Shown one piece after another: positions 1-11,708 of a DNA stretch of 64,000 bases (positions within the stretch are counted from its first letter, which is position 1; each line of letters begins with the position of its first letter). Below the pieces are notes generated by a model. That model did not search any database. It saw only the letters and a program-made list of their open reading frames with translations, and was not told the DNA's origin. The stretch covers positions 496,001-560,000 of the forward strand of contig BQMF02000161.1 in assembly GCA_027922465.2 (NCBI GenBank), read 5' to 3'. The DNA comes from Turritopsis dohrnii (taxonomy: Eukaryota; Cnidaria; Hydrozoa; Anthoathecata; Oceaniidae). Position numbers and translations under genes: made by a program.

Positions 1-1110
1 GTGCTTGGATGGGATGATGTTAAATCTGCAGCCAAAAATGTTATTTTATATCCAACTGACTTTATGTGGATGATAATCCAGCAGGGTTGGCTGCCACAGT
101 TGCGCAACTGCACCACATACAGCATGGAAGCCTGTTACACACACAAGTCGAGCAAAGACCCAAGCAGAAATAAATTACGGAAATGTTGATGTTGAATCAT
201 TGGCAGTCATCACCGGAATTCACAGATCATCAGATTTGAGTTGATAGTAGACCATCAGCCCTTGGTATCGATGTAGAACTCAATTTCGAAAATCCTACTA
301 GTGAGGGTAGCAAAGCACAAATCAAGGTTGCAAGGCTTTCTGCAATAATGTTTCCCTCACTTATGAAGCTGGCACCACCACACCAGCTGATTATGATTAT
401 TGTCACTGAAAGAATACAGTCCAGAAGATAGGACAACCCTTGATGTGGAAGACGAGGATGAAGACTCCAAGATAATGGTCAACCAGATCAATGCTGAGCA
501 CCCAGAAGCCAATGGCATTGCAGAGTGATTCATGGCTGTGATTGAAAAGATGCAAACATTGTTTAAAGAAAGTACATGCAGCCAACGCTGAAAGAAAGGA
601 TCCGAAATTAGAGGTACAACAGCGAGAAATGAATAACTGTAATACACCTCACCCAAGTGAATCATGGCCACCTTCTTAAAATCAAAAATGCTGATAGTGA
701 TCAAACCAGCCACTGGCAAGATACACAGAGAAGCCCAAGCAAAAGACTGGCTAACTCAAGCCAACTGCAATGATACACGAAAAGAAGGGCAACACTTAAA
801 ATTATCACACCTATTATCATCAAGTAGCAAAAGACCTCAACAAAACTACCCTTTGACTCCAAGCCTTACACAGTCACCAAAGTCAAAGGCACACAAACAA
901 CAGCAAATCCAGGAGAGCAGGTAAAAATGCATAATGTAGCAAAAATGTAAGCTCCTCAAAGAACAACCAACACACCTGAAAACCCAGCATGGTACAGGGA
1001 GTAAACGATCAGTCCAGCCTGCATAGAACCCAGCGATCCATACCGACAATTAACCACCTGGAGATTACCCAAGAAGTCACTTACATGATACATTCCTAAG
1101 TGAAGTTATA
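1..1110 (+). mobile_element. Decayed Ty3/gypsy-type pol (RNase H and integrase relic)
   Basis: Frame-shifted pieces of a retrotransposon polyprotein can be read in order on the plus strand. At about 142-225 there is an RNase H segment of the type SRAxTxxExxYxxxxxExLA. At about 248 the motif VDHQPL follows, which is the RNase H TDHxPL signature. At 493-528 there is an integrase core piece, HPEANGIAE, followed by a stop. At about 631-655 the CNTPHPS segment typical of the integrase C-terminal half appears, and 840-900 resembles the post-integrase region (PYTVTKVKGT). Stops and frame changes separate all pieces, so this is a dead copy. The upstream part lies outside the window and no LTR is recognised downstream. 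Confidence 0.7.
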
Positions 1111-1235
1111 ACATGGCCATGGCCAGTTTTTCAAGCTCTACAACATGGATACTTTTTCCTTTTTAGTAACCGAGTTACTAGTGTTTAAATTATAATATCC
1201 GATTTGAAGTAGTAATGCTGGTTAACAAACACTAT

Positions 1236-1322
1236 ACTAACCCTTTTGGTTGTTCTGTCCCGGGAAATACACTCTTTGATTCCAGGCGGTATTTCCCGGT
1301 ACAGAACATCAAAATGGTTAGT
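1236..1322. repeat. Foldback hairpin, about 35-bp arms
   Basis: The arm at 1236-1270 is the imperfect inverse of 1289-1322, with an 18-nt loop. The arms share ACTAACC at the ends and CGGGAAATAC near the loop. It looks like a small foldback element or a self-complementary remnant of a MITE. Confidence 0.65.
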
Positions 1323-3350
1323 AATTGCATTAATACGAAATTATCTAGATTGTGATTTTGTTGGGTCTACCAATCAATAAGTTTTATCCAGTCCTGAAAT
1401 AAAGGAGTCCCTAGAAATACACACTTCCAGATACTTAACAGATAATGAAAGAAAGAAAATTGTTCATAGAAGATTAGACTAATTTAAATGAAATGTTTTC
1501 AAAGCCTACAGTTCAATTTTACGAAGTCCAGTATAACATGATTTAACATTAAATATCAGTTAACAGAACATTTTATAATGGCTAAGAGAAGATATTATCA
1601 GAAATGTGGAAATTCTACGTAAAAAGTTTGTGACACAAAAAAACCTATTCATACCTTTCAAATGTATAACGAACTATCAGAATAAAAATGGCAATTATCG
1701 GGACATAAAGCATATCAGTAAATTCTGGCCTTCCAATTTTAGCATTTTCCAAACTTTTCCAGGTGTGTCCTTCCGGAAACCAGAATTTTTCACTCCAAAT
1801 GATTTTGTTGATTTGATCAAGCATTTTGAATGTTTACTAAAAGAAATAAAAGACCTGCAAAGTATTTTGTAAGATTCGAAGAAGCAAGGTAGACAAATTG
1901 AAAGGATGAAGCAACACAGATATTAAGAATAACAACTCTTCAACATTTTTTTGTAACTATGGCATTGATCAGATACTCTGTTTTTCAGTTTTTTCATTTT
2001 CTTCTTCTTCATATATAGTTAAGAACGTATTAGAACAAAACATATAAAATATATAATTTTGCTTTCATTCAAAAATATTAGTTTAAAATGATGTGAAAAA
2101 GTTGTTCTTTAAAAATGAAAGTATTTAGGCTTTAGAATACTTTCACAAATAACTACCAATATTCTCTTAATGATACAAATTGAAGCAGAATTACAGAACA
2201 ATAACACTTGAAAATATTCAAAAAAGAAATCAAATCATCAGTTCTAAAAAACAATTTAAATTTACAACTACAGACAATTAAGCTGGTGAGTTTAACTTCC
2301 ACTATCAAATTCTATTCCACTAAATCCGAGAATAGTTTTTGTTTGTGTCTATACAATAAAGGGATTTCTTTTTCTGATCGGATCATCATTCTCTGAAATA
2401 AACTTTGAAATAAACTACCAAGCTTTTACAATAAAAATGTCTTGATTTTAATGTTGTTGAAGGCTCCTCTGTTGAGAACCTCCTTTCCTTGAAAAGAACA
2501 TTGTCTTATGGATCAAAGTAGAATAGAGACAAGTAACAAATATTGAAAGATGTCTTTTTAACAAAAGTAACATGCTGTGTGAATAGTATAGTGTTTAATA
2601 TTACAAAACAAAAACCATATGAATAGCATATGAATTATAAATACATTTAAAACAGTTTTCAAGTAGAAAGTGAGGATTGTTAAAACATTTCTTTCATGAG
2701 AACATTATCTTGTGGAATGAATTATGTATAATGCTTGAGTGGAACAAAAAAGAAGTGTGCAGCTCATTCAATAACATGCTTTTTTTTGATCAAACAACTA
2801 TCTCTGTTGTGGTGACAACCTAAAATTTGAAATATTATAATATCATTTATTTCTAGAAAACTGATATGTGTGTATTTGAGAACCACACAAAATAATCTTA
2901 AAGAAACACATACAGAGAAAATGGCAAGGATGTCACCATATCTAATCAGTTAAAAAAGCAATCAAGTAAAGCTATTTATTGATTTGAACTGATTCGTCAC
3001 TAAGAAATTCATCATTAACAGTCTGTAGTTAGTGACTATGACAGAACTTACTGCAGTCAAGTGACTACCTCTTGGTAAATGAAAAAACTGTCATCCTAGC
3101 AGATTTACTCATAAGCATCCAACACAGTCAACTATGAAATACTTCTGAAATGATTGAAATAAACTATTCAAAAGTTACTTAACAGGTAGAAAGCAATTGA
3201 AGTTTCAAAAGCAGTACAGGTTATCTATGGCATTTGTCAAGGCATACTGCACTACTCAACCTTTACATCTGTGATGTTGTATAATTCCAATGCAACCTGT
3301 CTTCAATATGCTAATGGCACCAACAACTACCATTATTGCTTGTAAGTCAA
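1323..3350. other. Intergenic stretch with no recognised gene
   Basis: The region is AT-rich and has no domain I recognise. One open frame on + at 1606-1872 (88 codons, beginning at a GTG with no in-frame ATG) has mixed-composition sequence, but no family match and no clear splice context. It is not called as a gene. Confidence 0.5.
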
Positions 3351-3354
3351 CACC

Positions 3355-3600
3355 ATAGTATAGTGTTGCCATAGCATAATTATCACTCTCAGAATTCATG
3401 TGAGAGGTCAGGGTTCAATTCCCCTTGGCAGCGATTTACCATGTGCAAGTGAATGCACCACAGCGTTGGGAAGACCCATAACCAGGGGGTAATACAGAAT
3501 AAAATTTTGGGCATTGGTAGCAAAAAATCAGCAGGGAGGTGTACAAAGGTTTGGAGCTGTTTAAAGTATCTAAATAGGCTGAAACTATCTGCTGATCTTT
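3355..3600 (+). repeat. Possible tRNA-derived SINE
   Basis: A canonical pol III B box, GGTTCAATTCC, lies at 3412-3422. It is preceded by a short stem-like TCTCAGAATTCATGTGAGA and a weak A-box-like segment about 50 nt upstream. The sequence then continues into a non-tRNA body ending near 3600. This is the layout of a tRNA-head SINE, but only one copy is seen here. Confidence 0.35.
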
Positions 3601-4357
3601 GCATTATTTAATAGGTTGTGGATTTTGTGAAATAACAATAACAATGATAAGTTACCACAGTTTCGTTTATAATTTGTGATGACTTGCATTATTTGTGAAC
3701 ATTTATTTTTGGGGGGCTGATTGTTTTATGCCCAAAAGCGGTTATCGATGTCAAAATCAGTCTGTATTAGCCCCTGGCATGTGAGGGAAATTGGGTAGAT
3801 GACATGTCGGGTGTTGCAGGAGGTCATCCAGAAGTTTGTGTCACTCACAAGAGTGTCAAATTACTTCAGAGCCTCTAACCTAAGCTGTGGCCCCACCTGG
3901 AAAACAGATGCAATAGCTACTGAGTGTGGCCAGCCATGTAAAATATCTAACAATAATAATAATGATGGTGATATCAACTTAAACACAAATCTACAATATT
4001 CGTCTGCAAGTTTTGTTAACAGACTATTTATTTACAAATATTAAATTAATGGCTGCCTGTGAAAGAGGATGCTTCCTTAGTAATTCCAACACTGAATTCA
4101 AGGCTTATTGTGGTACAATAAAGCCACATTCAAATCACTCTATGGCAATACCTGACCAAAATACTTGAAGAACAATTTCCATTAACAACCATGATCATTA
4201 AAGCACACAAATCACAATACTGCCATATGCAGAAACCAAAAAGGCTACACACTTTGAATTGGGACAGAATGAACGAATTCTACAGACCAGCACAGAGCTG
4301 CCTCATAGGTAAAGTTCTAGATAGGAATGGTAACATTGTTTTGTAAAAAATTTTAAA

Positions 4358-4445
4358 TAGCTGGTAGCGTTTTGGTAGAGTGCTTGCTTCCTGTTCATGA
4401 GGTCGTGGGTTCAATATCCTTGACGAAGTCATGCCAGCAAAACAG
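4358..4445 (+). repeat. tRNA-like SINE head
   Basis: An A-box-like TGGTAGAGTGC (4372-4382) and a B-box-like GGGTTCAATATCC (4407-4419) are spaced as in a tRNA gene, with an anticodon-arm-like segment between. The acceptor ends do not pair, so this is a tRNA-derived repeat and not a functional tRNA gene. Confidence 0.45.
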
Positions 4446-5314
4446 TGTGAATCACTTACGTATAGAGATGAATCCAGACATATGCCAACTCTCCCGATTT
4501 CGGCGAAATACTTCTGATTATGAGCGTTAAAAAGACCTCCCGCATGATTATGGAAATATCCTATTTTTCTCCCGATTTCTGAAACTATGAACTGTGAAAA
4601 TATTTTAGGTCTTCAGCTCTTTTTAATTCCACTTCTTGTTGTTTGTTGTCAGCTAATTTCACCCTATGTAAAGTTTATATGCAGGTCTGCATATGCCCAC
4701 AGGTTTGATATCATGCCCCTGATATCATGCGGTGGGCATCATCACAACAAAGCTGTGCATCCAAAATGAGGGCCCTGCTTGTTTAGCCTTCACTCCTTCT
4801 TCCATCATCACATGATATAGTATAGAGGAGGGGAACTTCTCATCACCACCATCTATTAATGAACTGCTCATCTGTAATGAAGAAGCCATTCTGGGTAATT
4901 AGGAATGCACAAAAAAGAGAAAACACTGGAAATTGACAAAAACATCTTCAAAAGCAAGCTTCTATTTTTATTAGCGTTAATGGAAATATTAGTGGCCAAA
5001 AAGCCACTATCTAGAACCAAAATTACTGAGATCAATCTATAACAGTGCAGAATTCAATGAACTTAAAATGGAAACGTATATCAGTTATATAATATTATAG
5101 CTATATTCTATATATATATTTACACATTTCTTTTAAAGGATTTCGCTTGATTTCACCCTTGAACCACACAGTTATGCGTAATCGAGGCAACTATAAGCGG
5201 GATTTAGAAATTTTTCTCTCGTTGGTACTTCGTATATGGTGTCATGAATTTTATTTTATTTTTGAAGAAGAGAAATTTTATTCTCTCAAACGCTAGCCAA
5301 AATATAAAACACTA

Positions 5315-6067
5315 CCGTAATGCTTCGATTAAACGCCCCCTTCTTTTAAACGCCCCCCCCCCCCTCGAATAGACGCCTCCCCTTTTCAGGAGATTTTTAA
5401 ATAAACGCCCTCCTCTATTAGACGCCCCCTCGAATAGACGCCCCTCTCTAGAGAGGGGCGTTTATTAGAGACACACTAATTAAGGCATGTAGTAGAACTA
5501 CTACATTTGCATTGTTTTAGCTTCAATGTTTTCATTTTGTATAAAAATATGGAAATTTGCGATAGACGCCTTTCTTTTTAAATTTTAAACTAACAGTTGG
5601 AAATTTTGTCTTTCTTTTCAAAAGTTCCTTTTCTAAAACTTCAGAATAACGTTTATTTTTCGTCGTAAAGATAAGTTTTGCAGGAGGAACAACAAGTCCG
5701 ATTTCCCCTTGACGTTTGCCAGTTATTACTGCTTTTATCTTGTTCTCGAGATTTTGATTAATAAAATGGAAGCATAAACTTGAAATTTCTATGGGGATGT
5801 GTCCAACGAGAAGATTTTTTTTGTACATGCCAACAGCATATTTATCATACTCTCTTGCTTCCTCTCGCTTATCTGGAGCAGCTTCAAGTATTTCTCCAAT
5901 CGTAGCATCCCACACTTCTTTGTAGACATGATTACACAATTTATATTTACGAAAAAGAAGAGTTTCAGAAAATTCAATAGACGCCCCCCTCTTTTAAACG
6001 CCCCCTCGAATAGACGCCCCCCAAAATATTTAATAAACGCCCCGGGCGTCTAATCGAAGCATTACGG
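5315..6067. mobile_element. TIR DNA element carrying a HIRAN-domain ORF
   Basis: The element has terminal inverted repeats starting CCGTAATGCTTCGATTA and is flanked by TA at 5313-5314 and 6068-6069, which is a Tc1/mariner/pogo-like target duplication. Both subterminal regions are packed with variants of AATAGACGCCCC, in inverted orientation at the two ends. It is 753 bp long. The interior holds one reading frame on the minus strand that encodes a HIRAN-like domain. No transposase is present, so it must have been mobilised in trans. Confidence 0.8.
5532..5939 (-). CDS. HIRAN-domain protein encoded in a DNA element
   Basis: The reading frame is uninterrupted for 135 codons and ends with a stop. 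It reads like the HIRAN domain (HIP116/HLTF, Rad5 N-terminus), which in HLTF binds single-stranded DNA 3' ends. The visible match is an HVYKEVWDATIGE segment, then YDKYAVGMYKKNLLVGHIP (the family's D-x-x-A-V ... G-x-V-G-H-x-P core), then IKAVITGKRQ and a GLVVPPAKLIF strand. The first codon here is TTG, not ATG. The frame stays open upstream without an ATG and the first internal Met is near residue 37, so the true start or an upstream exon is unresolved. Whether it is expressed or is a captured host exon cannot be told from sequence. Confidence 0.6.
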   Translation of the reverse strand: MCNHVYKEVWDATIGEILEAAPDKREEAREYDKYAVGMYKKNLLVGHIPIEISSLCFHFINQNLENKIKAVITGKRQGEIGLVVPPAKLIFTTKNKRYSEVLEKELLKRKTKFPTVSLKFKKKGVYRKFPYFYTK

Positions 6068-6496
6068 TATATGGGGCGGTTCTAGGACACCCCCCCCCCC
6101 CCCTGGACAATTTCCCCCCGGATGATTACCCCCTAGTAAATTGAATTCGAGCGTTACAATCAGCGTATCTCCGTCTTTGAGGAGGTGGTGGATGTCCTGA
6201 TAGATTTTGAAGCAGGGGTGGGTGCATATCTATATGGTGCATATCAGCCAACGAACGGTTGTAGAAAAAGTTGATAAAAAAAGATCACACCTTAAGAATG
6301 AGTCGATCCAGAGATACTGTCGATCAAAAGTTTTGCGATAACCCTCGTGGACCAAACAAAATGTCAGTTTTCCCCGAGGAGGATATTTGCCCATAATGAA
6401 TGTGTTATATATGGCTTTAATAGTTAAAAAATCCAGTCACAGATTATAGACGAAAGAACTAGCAGAAGAACAATCGAGAGATAAGAGTGTACAATA

Positions 6497-6553
6497 CCGG
6501 GTGAGTCAAAAAAAGTACCACTGTTTCACAAACAATATCTTTCGATTGAATAA
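6497..6553 (+). mobile_element. Single terminal repeat of the mariner-like family
   Basis: After a TA at 6495-6496 the sequence begins CCGGGTGAGTCAAAAAAAG and continues to TTTCGATTGAATAA. It closely matches the left end of the complete element at 46739-48394. No matching right end was found nearby, so the copy is truncated. Confidence 0.6.
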
Positions 6554-6555
6554 TA

Positions 6556-6775
6556 GTGGTGTTCGCGGAAAGGTCTTTAAAATCATTGAATCTTTTCCGC
6601 ATGATCGGCAGCTGAAAGTTGTCTTGGATGACCAAGCCTCTTCTACTTTCACCATTAATGCAATAGTGTCTTGTTTTCCTAATGATTATGATCTTTTCAC
6701 TTTTAAGAAGAGCATCAATCGTTTCCTTCTATCTTAATTCTTCTATCTATCTTTTCTTCTTTTCTTTTTCATTTT
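6556..6775 (+). mobile_element. Internally deleted LINE fragment
   Basis: The sequence from about 6558 encodes GVRGKVFKIIES, the same reverse-transcriptase segment found on the opposite strand near 8945. After about 30 further codons it jumps to the LINE C-terminus (FKKSINRFLLS, stop at about 6737) and then to the same pyrimidine-rich 3' tail as the 8222-10330 copy. The middle of the element is missing. It abuts a mariner-like terminal repeat on its left. Confidence 0.6.
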
Positions 6776-7254
6776 TTCAGCGTTAATTAATTTTTGTGTA
6801 ATAGCCCATGTTGTGTTAATTCAAATAATTATGTACAAAAGCATGGTAAAGTTGTTCACAAAAGTTTCAGCAGGTGTTTGTTTTTGTTTGGTTCACTCCA
6901 ATTCCTTCCACAGCAGGTGATGATATATACATGTTAATATAGTGAATTTCGTCTAAATTAAATTTTCATTTGCTAACATATCAAGAACGTTTGTGTCTGT
7001 GTCTCTTTTTAATTCGGTGTCCCCTATTGATAAAATTGGGAAGTTAATTTGGAACTAAATTTTAAGCGATTTCTCATGAACAGTACTTGAGAGACCTCTA
7101 CATAGCCGACACCTGGTTATAGCGCACCTTTCAGGAACGGCTTAAGAAGACAGTTAGCGAGACAGGTTTGACTGCAGTCATTCCCATGGGAACGGATTCG
7201 ATCCTGTCGAGCTGCCGTAACAAAAATTTGTTTTATCCAAATTCAAGATGGTGG

Positions 7255-7790
7255 ACTTCAATGTATACAAGAAATCGAATGCGAAAGTTCTCCAAACAAA
7301 TGAATGTGAACACAAACAGTCGTTCAGAAGAAATTCCAATGTTTATGCGATCGAATTTCTTAGATTTGTTTACACTACGAGACTTTTGGTTATATTGCTG
7401 ATTTTAGCTGTATTTGGAAATGGTTTTCTCTAATGGTGAGAAGTCAGCGTAGCAATAAACAATAAGTGGCTACCCTAAAAACATCGAAAAATTAGTAGAT
7501 TGTCAAAAGATAAATATCTGGAACAGGCCTGAAATCTGTTTAAAGATCTGGTCAGAACAAAAAGGGTGATCGTCACTTCAATGTATACAAGAAATAGAAA
7601 GTGAAAGGTCTTTATGAGCGATCGAGTTTCTTAGATCTATTTGCGGAACAACGTCTTCACCTTTATAGTGGCTAGCCAAAAATAAAGTCGAAAAGTTAGC
7701 TGTCAGAGAGAAGAGTAATCGGATAAGAACAAAAGGGTAGTCGTCACTTAAAGAATGCAAGAATGATATGGTGCAAAACGGTAGCAAGGT
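7255..7790 (+). repeat. Imperfect short duplications
   Basis: The phrase CTTCAATGTATACAAGAAAT occurs at about 7257 and again at about 7577, each followed by related GCGATCGAxTTTCTTAGAT sequence. AACAAAAGGGT followed by TCGTCACTT occurs near 7557 and near 7728. These look like a degraded tandem duplication of unknown origin. Confidence 0.4.
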
Positions 7791-8300
7791 TATAAAACTC
7801 TTTATAATATAAAATATATAATATCATTAACGCTTGCTTGCCGTCACAAACATGTCATAAGTGTTATAAACATCAAGATCGTTTCGCTCATACCGAACCT
7901 GCCATAGGAGTGGGAATTGCCCTGGGGCAGTTTTTGCATTGAGATTATATTATCTGTCCGCCGGGACGGGTGATTTATTTTTCCATATTATCAGAAAAAT
8001 AAATCTAGTGAAAATTTCAGAAAAATTAGAATCTCGTCATAATGTCTTGTCTCGCACTGCGGGTATGAAAAGAAATATTCAAACTGTAGCATTCATGTTT
8101 AAACATAAAATGGAAGGCATCACCTGTCTATGACCTCTACAAGAACAAAATATACCATTCGAATGATTAAAACGTTCATCAAACTAATGTTTAAAAATCA
8201 ACTAATTTTACAATGCGTAACGAAAGAAGAAAAAATGAAAAAGAAAAGAAGAAAAGATAGATAGAAGAGTTAAGATAGAAGGAAACGATTGATGCTCTTC

Positions 8301-9189
8301 TTAAAAGTGAAAACTATCAGGAAAGCAAGACAATGGAAGAGCATTCCAAGCAGCCGAGGTGCGAGGAATGAAACTATCCTGGTAGAATTTATGGTTGCTT
8401 TTAGATAAAGCAATAGTGTAAGGATAAGACTTAGAAGAAAGACGAGTATTCCGTGTATACGTATTCAGGGGAGGTATGAGTTCCGAAAGCACTAATGAGC
8501 AGTGACGGTGAAAAGCTACAAGGCGACGATGAGACAGAGAATGAAGCTGAGCAGAGAGCTCAAGTCCAATGAGATTCTGAACACGCTTCTGAATTCTATC
8601 AAGCAAGGAAAGAGTTAAGGCAGGTGTACCAGGCCAGATAGCACGAAACAAGGAGTCAACCTTCATAGAAGCTATGTTTGCAATAGAAGTGATGTAATCA
8701 GTCCAAAAGAGATCCTGAGAAAAAGAAAGACCAAACAAACGAAACGAGGGAGATTCAGGGAGATCACTGCCATCCATTCTATCAGACAAGTCATTAACAA
8801 TGTTGTAAACACGCCAGTCAGGGCCATGCTCCAGAGAACCAGCTAGTTCAGTCTGATCAAATAGATCAGGTTTACCATTAGAGCACTCATAGATTCCCTC
8901 AAAAGACTCTATGATTTTAAAGACCTTTCCGCGAACACCATAGGCCGACAACTTACACAGAATGTCTGCATACAAGACCCTATCGAAAGCCTTCGAAATG
9001 TCAAGAGCAACAGTAGCCATTCTTGTCTAGCGCACGATAGATTCTTTCGGTGAAGACCAGTAAATCAGCAGTGCAACGTGCCTTACGAAAATCATAATGA
9101 TGATCTGAGAAAAGACAGGGAAGTGCCAGATGAGATAGTAGGGTGAAATTAATGAGAGATTCAAAGACCTTACTAACGACTGAAAGCAA
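8301..9189 (-). pseudogene. LINE reverse transcriptase, broken
   Basis: The palm motif A region is visible (ALDISKAFD, near 9008-8980), followed by KLSAYGVRGKVFKIIESF. After this the frame jumps into the region downstream of the active site (SPSFRLFGLSFSQDL) and then the typical C-terminal segment LLDRIQKRVQNLI ... FIPRTSAAWNALP. The part that should hold motifs B and C (the YADD box) is missing, so the enzyme is inactive. The fingers region at 9027-9189 is in a different frame. Confidence 0.75.
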
Positions 9190-9736
9190 ACTAAAAGGAC
9201 GATAAATGATATAATCAGATCGGTTGCCAGACTTCTTAAAAACAGGAACAACAGAAGTACATTTCCAACAAGAGATAAAGAAGAGTTAAGCAGACAAACA
9301 AGAGCTTCGAATGGATAAAAGACAACTCTTGAGAGCAATGCTTCAGGACAGTAACTGGGATGTAGTCAAGAGGGGCGGAAGAAGAAGGGTCAAGTTTGGA
9401 AATGACCTAAGCCACTTTCTAAGGTCTAATATAGATGTCCTGGAGATCACCATCACAACGAGGGGAACTCAGGAAGATGTTGACCAGAGTATGACAACGA
9501 GCAGTTGCAAGTGGAAGTGCGAGCAAAGAGCTCCGACTTCTCTCGGGCAGATGAGATTACATTCAGGCCATCAAAAAGATGCTGTTGAAGATCTTCCAAA
9601 AGTATCGAGAACCAAGTTTTTGTGTGCAAATCTTGGTTTTAATCGATTCCTGATAGCAGTTCTTAGCAGTTTGCAGAATGTTTCTACAGCCGCTACAAGC
9701 GACAGAAAAGTGCCTCTTATTTTCAGAAGAGTTATC

Positions 9737-10277
9737 TCACCGAAAGAGGTGAATATAGTGTTTACGATTAGCAATGGCTGCTACACAAATAGGAGAGAAC
9801 CAAGGAGCAGAATGTTGCCTGACCAGGTGTTTTTGATGAGGCACAATAGCATCGATGCTTGCCTGGATACACTCAGTGACAGCTGCAACACAACACTCGA
9901 CCGGAAAAGAAAAGACATCAAGCCCGGGAGCATCATGAACAAAATGCCAGAAGGAATCCCAGTCAGCAAGCTGGAAGCTGTAGGAAGTTCGATGAGAGGG
10001 ATGGTCAGCAGTATGACTACCCTTCTGCTGTAAGGAGATGGAAACCACAACATGATTGGAACTACCGAAAAAAGGCCTCAGGGGAAGCTTTACAACTGCT
10101 AGAGTCAGAAACCAGACAAAGATCGAGTAAAGAAGGAGAGTGGGCATCATTGTGGGGAAAATGAATAAGGAAGGTTACACTCTGAGAGAGATTCTGAGAT
10201 ATGGTAAAGCTGTAAGCTTCCACACCAGCATCATCTGTGTAATTTGATCCTAGCAATTCTGAACGATGGATATTCAA
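9737..10277 (-). pseudogene. LINE endonuclease C-terminal region, broken
   Basis: The segment SPSLLDLCLVSDSSSCKASP (minus strand, about 10160-10090) matches the end of an AP-like endonuclease domain, where S-LDL-LVS is characteristic. It is followed in another frame by GSSNHVVVSI and then a linker containing APWFSPICVAAIANRKHYIH, which normally leads into the reverse transcriptase. The frame change near 10100 breaks the protein. The N-terminal part of the nuclease is absent. Confidence 0.65.
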
Positions 10278-10330
10278 ATCGCCACAGACAACAATGTTTG
10301 CCGTGGAAAAAATGCATCAAAGAATGGAGC

Positions 10331-11055
10331 AATCCTGGGTAGAAGGAGATCGAATCAATTCTGCATCGGATATCGTCTATCAAAACAGGATGAAATTTGA
10401 AAACCTATCACAATTCTTTTAAATCAACAACCCTGGTTTATCACTACACTCTTTAACATTCGTAACTAATTCGTAACAAAGTAACGTATCCTTAATTTGT
10501 TTTGAAAAAACTTCGGATAAGTGGAACGAATTCCCTAAAAGTAGAACAATTTTTTCTGGTCCCTGCGCTGAAAGTTCCACTTATCGAGCGCCAAACTGAA
10601 TTAAATCGGAACGATTTTTGAAGCTAGTTTTGTGGTATAAAAACCGGACTTAATAAAAAAATAATTTTACAGAAATATTTTATTTATAATTGATTATAAA
10701 AAATATTGCAAATTTTATTTAACTTACATGTAAATTTAACTTATATGTAAATTTTATGTAACTTATATGCATAAATAGTTTTAAGTAATTGACATTTGTA
10801 AGGGTGGTTTCGTTTTTTTTATAATAAGATGAATAGTCTGTAATATTTATCACCAGCGATGTAAACATTTTTATGGCGGGAGGGTTGAGTTAGTCGATGG
10901 AAAGGAAAAAAGGGCTTCAGGGTTCAGGCGTTGTTGTTGTTTTAATTCAATTCATTTATATAGTATTTCCAGAATTTTTTAATAAAAAGTTCTCAACTGT
11001 AAAGGATAGTGATAGCTTTTAGGGTGCTATTTCATTTTCACTGCCCCCACTCTCC
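10331..11055. other. Intergenic, nothing recognised
   Basis: AT-rich sequence without coding signal or clear repeats. Short TATATGTAAATTTAACTTA-type repetition near 10730-10770 is the only visible structure. Confidence 0.5.
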
Positions 11056-11082
11056 GTTAGGGTTAGAGGGTTATAGGGTTAG
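11056..11082 (+). repeat. Short telomere-like (TTAGGG) tract
   Basis: Three to four imperfect copies of the metazoan telomere unit (GTTAGGGTTAGAGGGTTATA GGGTTAG) abut the left end of the AAGAAC-repeat element. It is too short to be a telomere. Confidence 0.4.
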
Positions 11083-11546
11083 GATACACGCTTTTCTTTT
11101 TATAAGAACGATTTTATAAGAACACGAGCCTCTGATTTGGCCAAAAAATAAGAACAAAATAAGAACAACCTGAGGCTCAAATCATTGTTCCAAAAATTAA
11201 GAACAGTGTGAGCCTCAATTTTCTTGTAGAATAAGAACAATTCATGATGTGAATTCTCTCACTGGTAAATGGTTAAGAAGTTTTGTTATTTTTTCACCTT
11301 CAATAAATGTGCGAATGAGTTATTACCGAACTGCAACCATCCTTTTTATCAGTTGCTTTAAAAAAGATTTATTCTTATTTTGCTGGAAGTTCCATAAATA
11401 AGAACAAAATAAGGCTAAAATTTGAAACTGTGTTCTAAAAGATAAGAACAAAATAAGAACAATTCAGGCTGAAAAAGGCTAAAAAAATAAGAACAGCCAG
11501 CCTCAGTTCAGATTTTACTGGTTCTTATAAAAAAAAAGCGTGTATC
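11083..11546. mobile_element. MITE with subterminal AAGAAC repeats
   Basis: Terminal inverted repeats GATACACGCTTTT...TTATAAGAAC are at 11083-11110 and 11520-11546. Copies of ATAAGAAC and GAGGCT or AGGCT recur inside both ends (for example 11150-11175 and 11445-11500). It is 464 bp long with no coding capacity. I could not find a clean target duplication. Confidence 0.65.
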
Positions 11547-11635
11547 AGATACATTTTAGGGGGTTGGGGGAGGGGGTAGGAAATAGCGCCAGCTTTTAGT
11601 AGGTCTGGGTGATGATGTTAGATGATTCTGATTCA

Positions 11636-11708
11636 GAATCATTCACTCGCTGATTACGTGAACCTGGGTGGTGAATCATACACGCGCTGATTACCTGAAC
11701 CTGGTGGT
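11636..11708 (+). repeat. Two-copy 37-bp tandem repeat
   Basis: A unit beginning GAATCATTCACTCGCTGATT (11636-11672) is repeated immediately with a few differences (11673-11708). Confidence 0.6.

Larger units (their letters stand above)
8222..10330 (-). mobile_element. Degenerate non-LTR retrotransposon (CR1/Jockey-like)
   Basis: Read on the minus strand, endonuclease-like sequence (about 10277-9737) is followed by reverse-transcriptase pieces (about 9189-8301) and a pyrimidine-rich 3' tail near 8222-8300. Order, spacing and C-terminal motifs fit the CR1/Jockey group of LINEs. The reading frame shifts several times and the 5' end is missing. A second, internally deleted copy lies at 6556-6775 in the opposite orientation. 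Confidence 0.8.

Noticed and set aside
9311..10033. 240-aa plus-strand protein
   Set aside because: It is antisense to the LINE endonuclease/reverse-transcriptase region, which has recognisable motifs on the minus strand.
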